NCBI GenBank assembly: GCA_003045895.1
Contig: PZPC01000055.1
Coordinates: 1 to 34,764 of the forward strand
Length of the DNA: 34,764 nucleotides
Direction: 5' to 3'
Source: Bacteroidota bacterium
GTDB taxonomy: Bacteria; Bacteroidota; Bacteroidia; Chitinophagales; Saprospiraceae
The notes below the pieces were generated by a model. The model saw nothing but the letters and a program-made list of their open reading frames with translations. It was not told the DNA's origin and did not search any database. How positions within the stretch are numbered: position 1 is the first letter of the stretch; every line of letters starts with the position of its first letter. A program made the translations under genes and the position numbers. Positions 32,399 to 34,764 of this stretch are shown one piece after another.

Positions 32399-32467
32399 TC
32401 GGAGCCCCCCTAAAGCTCCTTTTACCCACCAGGGCTAATATACTCCCATAAAACCAAGCAACGATCC

Positions 32468-33250
32468 ATGACAAATCTTAAAACCCTCGTTCAGGAAGTA
32501 AGTGCGATTGCCCGCGCCGCGGGAACCGAAATTATTCGCATTTACGAAGACGAGACGGGTTTTAGTATCGAATACAAAGCCGACGACAGCCCCCTGACCC
32601 GCGCCGACCAGGCCGCCAACGCGGTGATTGTAGCGGGACTGGAACAGCTGACTTTCCAGGCACCCATCATTTCGGAAGAAAACAAGCAGGTGGCTTACGC
32701 CGACCGCAAAGATTACGACTACTTCTGGATGGTAGACCCCCTCGATGGCACCAAAGAGTTCATCAAACGCAACGGCGAGTTCACGGTCAACATCGCCCTG
32801 GTCAAGCAGCACAAAGTGGTGCTGGGCGTGGTGTACGTGCCCGTGACCGGCGAGCTGTTCTGGGCGGCTCACCTGCTGGGCGCTTACCGCGTAGCCAACG
32901 GGCAGGAGCAACGCCTCCAGGCAGCCACGTTTAGCCTGCGTGAACCGGGCCTGAAAGTAGTGGCCAGCCGCAGCCACCTGAACGAAGGTACCCAGGCCTT
33001 CATCGACCAGCTCAATCAGCCCGAACTGGTCAGCAAGGGCTCTTCCCTCAAACTGCTGCTGGTAGCGGCGGGCGAGGCGCACCTCTATCCGCGCCTGGCA
33101 CCCACCATGGAATGGGATACCGCAGCGGCGCAAATTGTCGTTGAAGAAGCCGGTGGCCGGGTGCTGCAAGCCGGCACAGAAGATCCGGTAGTGTACAACA
33201 AACCCAACCTGCTGAACCCGCACTTTGTGGTGTCGGGAGTGGTGAAATGA
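32468..33250 (+). CDS. cysQ: 3'(2'),5'-bisphosphate nucleotidase
   Basis: A 260-residue Mg-dependent phosphatase of the inositol-monophosphatase superfamily. It hydrolyses 3'-phosphoadenosine 5'-phosphate to AMP and so clears a by-product of sulfate assimilation. Metal-site motifs are all present: DSPLTRADQAAN (about 38-49), IISEEN (66-71), VDPLDGTKEFIKRNGEFTVN (about 92-111) and EWDTAAAQIVVEEAGG (about 217-232). The GTKEF variant of the DGT motif separates CysQ from plain inositol monophosphatases. No sulfate genes are adjacent. The glycosyltransferase gene starts 25 bases later, so the two are probably cotranscribed. Confidence 0.95.
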   Translation: MTNLKTLVQEVSAIARAAGTEIIRIYEDETGFSIEYKADDSPLTRADQAANAVIVAGLEQLTFQAPIISEENKQVAYADRKDYDYFWMVDPLDGTKEFIKRNGEFTVNIALVKQHKVVLGVVYVPVTGELFWAAHLLGAYRVANGQEQRLQAATFSLREPGLKVVASRSHLNEGTQAFIDQLNQPELVSKGSSLKLLLVAAGEAHLYPRLAPTMEWDTAAAQIVVEEAGGRVLQAGTEDPVVYNKPNLLNPHFVVSGVVK

Positions 33251-33275
33251 TTCATCAACAGCTAATTTTACGCCA

Positions 33276-34049
33276 ATGTCTCACCCCCTCTCCGTTATCG
33301 TAACCACCTACAACGAAGCCGACCACATCGGCCGCTGCCTGGCCAGTGTGCAGGGCCTGTCGGACGATGTGCTGGTGGTAGACAGCTTCAGTACCGACGC
33401 GACGGTGGCCATCGCCCACACCCACGGTGCCCGGGTAGAACAGCGCCCCTACCAGGGGCCGGCCGAGCAGAAAAACTGGGCCATCCCCCAGGCCCGCCAC
33501 GAATGGGTGCTCCTACTCGATGCCGACGAAGTAGTGACCCCCGATCTGCGGGACGAGCTTACCCAGCTGCTCGCCAACGACGTGCCCCCAGCGGCTGCGG
33601 CCTACTGGATTGGGCGCAACAACTATTTCCTCGGCCAGCGCATCCGCTTCAGTGGCTGGCAAGGCGACCGCGTCGTGCGCTTCTTTCACCGCGACCGCGC
33701 CCGCTATGCCGACGTGCAGGTTCACGAGGAGATCATCACCGACGGCCTGCCAACGGGTAGCCTCCGGGGCCGGCTGGAACACTACACCTTCCGCAACCTG
33801 GACCATTACCTGGACAAGACCCGCCGCTACGCCCGCTGGTCGGCACAAGATCACGCGGCGCGCACGCCCCGGGTGGGCTATTACCACCTGTGGGCCAAAC
33901 CGACCTTCCGCTTTTTTAAACACTTCGTCATCCAACAGGGATTCCGCGACGGCAAGGTGGGCTTCATCGTCAGCGCCATCATGGCGTGGGGCGTATTTTT
34001 GCGGTACGCTTACCTGGCCGGGCAGCAGCGCCAGAGGCCTGCCGGATAG
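33276..34049 (+). CDS. Family 2 glycosyltransferase (WaaE/KdtX-like, lipopolysaccharide core type)
   Basis: A 257-residue GT-A-fold enzyme. The N-terminus LSVIVTTYNEADHIGRCL is the nucleotide-sugar-binding start. WVLLLDADEVVTPDL (about 75-89) contains the metal-binding DxD-like motif. GWQGDRVVRFFHRDRARYADVQVHEEI (about 128-154) is typical of the WaaE/KdtX group that adds glucose to lipopolysaccharide inner core. The C-terminal segment FIVSAIMAWGVFLRYAYLAG is hydrophobic and probably membrane-associated. Donor and acceptor cannot be read from the sequence. Likely second gene of a cysQ operon. Confidence 0.9.
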   Translation: MSHPLSVIVTTYNEADHIGRCLASVQGLSDDVLVVDSFSTDATVAIAHTHGARVEQRPYQGPAEQKNWAIPQARHEWVLLLDADEVVTPDLRDELTQLLANDVPPAAAAYWIGRNNYFLGQRIRFSGWQGDRVVRFFHRDRARYADVQVHEEIITDGLPTGSLRGRLEHYTFRNLDHYLDKTRRYARWSAQDHAARTPRVGYYHLWAKPTFRFFKHFVIQQGFRDGKVGFIVSAIMAWGVFLRYAYLAGQQRQRPAG

Positions 34050-34103
34050 CCAATTTCGAGCACTTCCTTAGCGTCGAAAAAGGAGCAGGTATCAGCTGAC
34101 CAA

Positions 34104-34268
34104 CTACTTCGTATTCAATTTACTGTGCTGGTACCCGTACAGATAATAGATACTAATACCCGTCCCGATGATGGTCCCCACACCCATCATGGTCAGTTCG
34201 AAAACACCCCGCGATTTTTTGAGTTTGGAGGTACTGGCTTCTAAAAGGAGGGCGGGTTTAATTTTTTT
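34104..34268 (-). pseudogene. Remnant of an APC-family amino-acid permease: both ends kept, middle lost
   Basis: The minus strand reads KPALLLEASTSKLKKSRG, then VFELTMMGVGTIIGTGI, which is the N-terminus and first helix of cationic-amino-acid-type APC permeases. It runs at once, in frame, into SIYYLYGYQHSKLNTK and a TAG at 34104-34106. That second stretch matches the extreme C-terminus of the same family (…YFLYG+KHSKL). A normal permease has about 400-500 residues between these two parts; here there are none. There is no Met before KPALLL: an in-frame TAA precedes it in an A run at 34262-34270. It is clearly non-functional. Confidence 0.65.
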
Positions 34269-34764
34269 TTAGACGAATGGAAAGCAAGAAAAAAAAGGGC
34301 CGCCCACTTTTTATCAGGGCGCCTCCCCTCCTGCGTCGGGGCCGCTCCCTTCTGGGCTCGCTATTCGCTCGGTGCTGCGCACCCAGCCCGCCAGGCAGCT
34401 GGCGCGGGCCCATCGCCAGGCCAGGAAGGGTAAGCACTGCTTTGTGCCGCCGCGTCGCTGTGGCAGAGCCCCCCGGGGTTGTCGAATGATAAAAACACTT
34501 TATACAAACAGTAGATTTTCCCCTAAAAGGTAGTTATCGCTGCGTGGTATCTCCGCGTAAACATCAGGGAAGCGTGCCTTTAGGTACGCGATATCGGTAG
34601 AAAATTGTTTTACCGATTGATTAGCCGTGCCGTAAGTACGGCATATGCCTGCGTACTATTGATTTAGATGCCGTACCTACGGCACGGGAAGCACCCATTT
34701 GGCCCTTTTCTAATCGGGATGGGTAGGCGGCCGAAGCCGCCGTCCCCCCCACACCACCCGGCAT
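34269..34764. other. Gene-free, repeat-rich right edge
   Basis: The 70-codon frame at 34277-34489 is GC-rich, Arg/Pro-laden and has no domain; it is rejected as a gene. The segment 34324-34350 shares a CCTCCTGCGTCGGG...CCGCTCCC core with 13574-13599. Beyond 34490 lie inverted repeats, the largest at 34625-34687, and a GGCGGC-CGAA-GCCGCC hairpin at 34726-34741. Confidence 0.5.
34625..34687. repeat. Long inverted repeat built of two small palindromes
   Basis: The 20-base arm at 34625-34644 (CCGTGCCGTAAGTACGGCAT) pairs with 34668-34687 at 19 of 20 positions, across a 23-base spacer. Each arm is itself a 7-2-7 palindrome (TGCCGTA/TACGGCA). The form is that of dispersed non-coding palindromic repeats. 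Confidence 0.75.

Noticed and set aside
34277-34489. 70-codon gene
   Set aside because: Sequence is repeat-like, Arg/Pro-rich, and shares its core with another gene-free repeat region.
1-34764. tRNA, rRNA or insertion-sequence genes
   Set aside because: No cloverleaf with a T-loop GGTTCGAATCC-like core, no rRNA-like sequence and no transposase frame were seen in any intergenic stretch.

Overview
The window looks like chromosomal DNA of a Bacteroidota bacterium, most likely a Saprospiraceae/Lewinella-type marine organism. The lineage calls rest on a SusC/RagA receptor, a second TonB-dependent receptor of the OMP_b-brl_3 type, a GH16 glucanase with a type IX secretion (T9SS) C-terminal sorting domain, Bacteroidetes-style -7 promoter boxes (TAnnTTTG), and few Shine-Dalgarno sequences. 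Species cannot be fixed from the sequence alone.

Layout. 1-1629 (minus): a SusC/RagA gene that runs off the left edge, has lost its signal peptide and appears internally deleted. 1747-6715 (plus): a compact NAD-linked [NiFe]-hydrogenase operon, hoxEF-hoxUY-hoxH-hoxW, with touching or overlapping genes. 7046-8994 (plus): a GNAT acetyltransferase and an MgtC/DUF4010 membrane protein. 9025-12390 (minus): a DUF3472 lipoprotein and an esterase-like lipoprotein. 12617-13246: an unrecognised 209-residue protein. 13247-14240: about 1 kb of non-coding, hairpin- and repeat-rich DNA. 14241-16703 (minus): a TonB-dependent receptor. 17094-19013 (plus): a YgiQ-type radical SAM protein. 19080-21050 (minus): the GH16 glucanase. 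21562-24242 (plus): a secreted repeat/coiled-coil protein broken by a frameshift. 24407-24889: a MaoC dehydratase. 25013-28687 (minus): metH. 29034-30377: a di-haem cytochrome c peroxidase-like lipoprotein. 30471-32273: a beta-lactamase-fold serine hydrolase. 32468-34049: cysQ and a family 2 glycosyltransferase. 34104-34764: a collapsed amino-acid permease remnant and dispersed repeats.

How the genes work together. The hox genes encode one machine: a diaphorase half (HoxE-like/HoxF/HoxU) that exchanges electrons with NAD(H), a hydrogenase half (HoxY/HoxH), and the protease that matures HoxH. The usual four or five subunits are condensed into three polypeptides, including a HoxU-HoxY fusion that joins the two halves covalently. 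No hyp maturation genes are present, so these must be elsewhere. The SusC receptor, TonB receptor, GH16 enzyme and esterase fit a polysaccharide-scavenging heterotroph.

Three things beyond ordinary annotation stand out: the double-fusion hydrogenase; a family of purine-rich low-complexity tracts, always just 3' of a stop codon and always in sense orientation, at seven loci; and two genes (SusC and the permease) that keep their two ends but have lost their middles.
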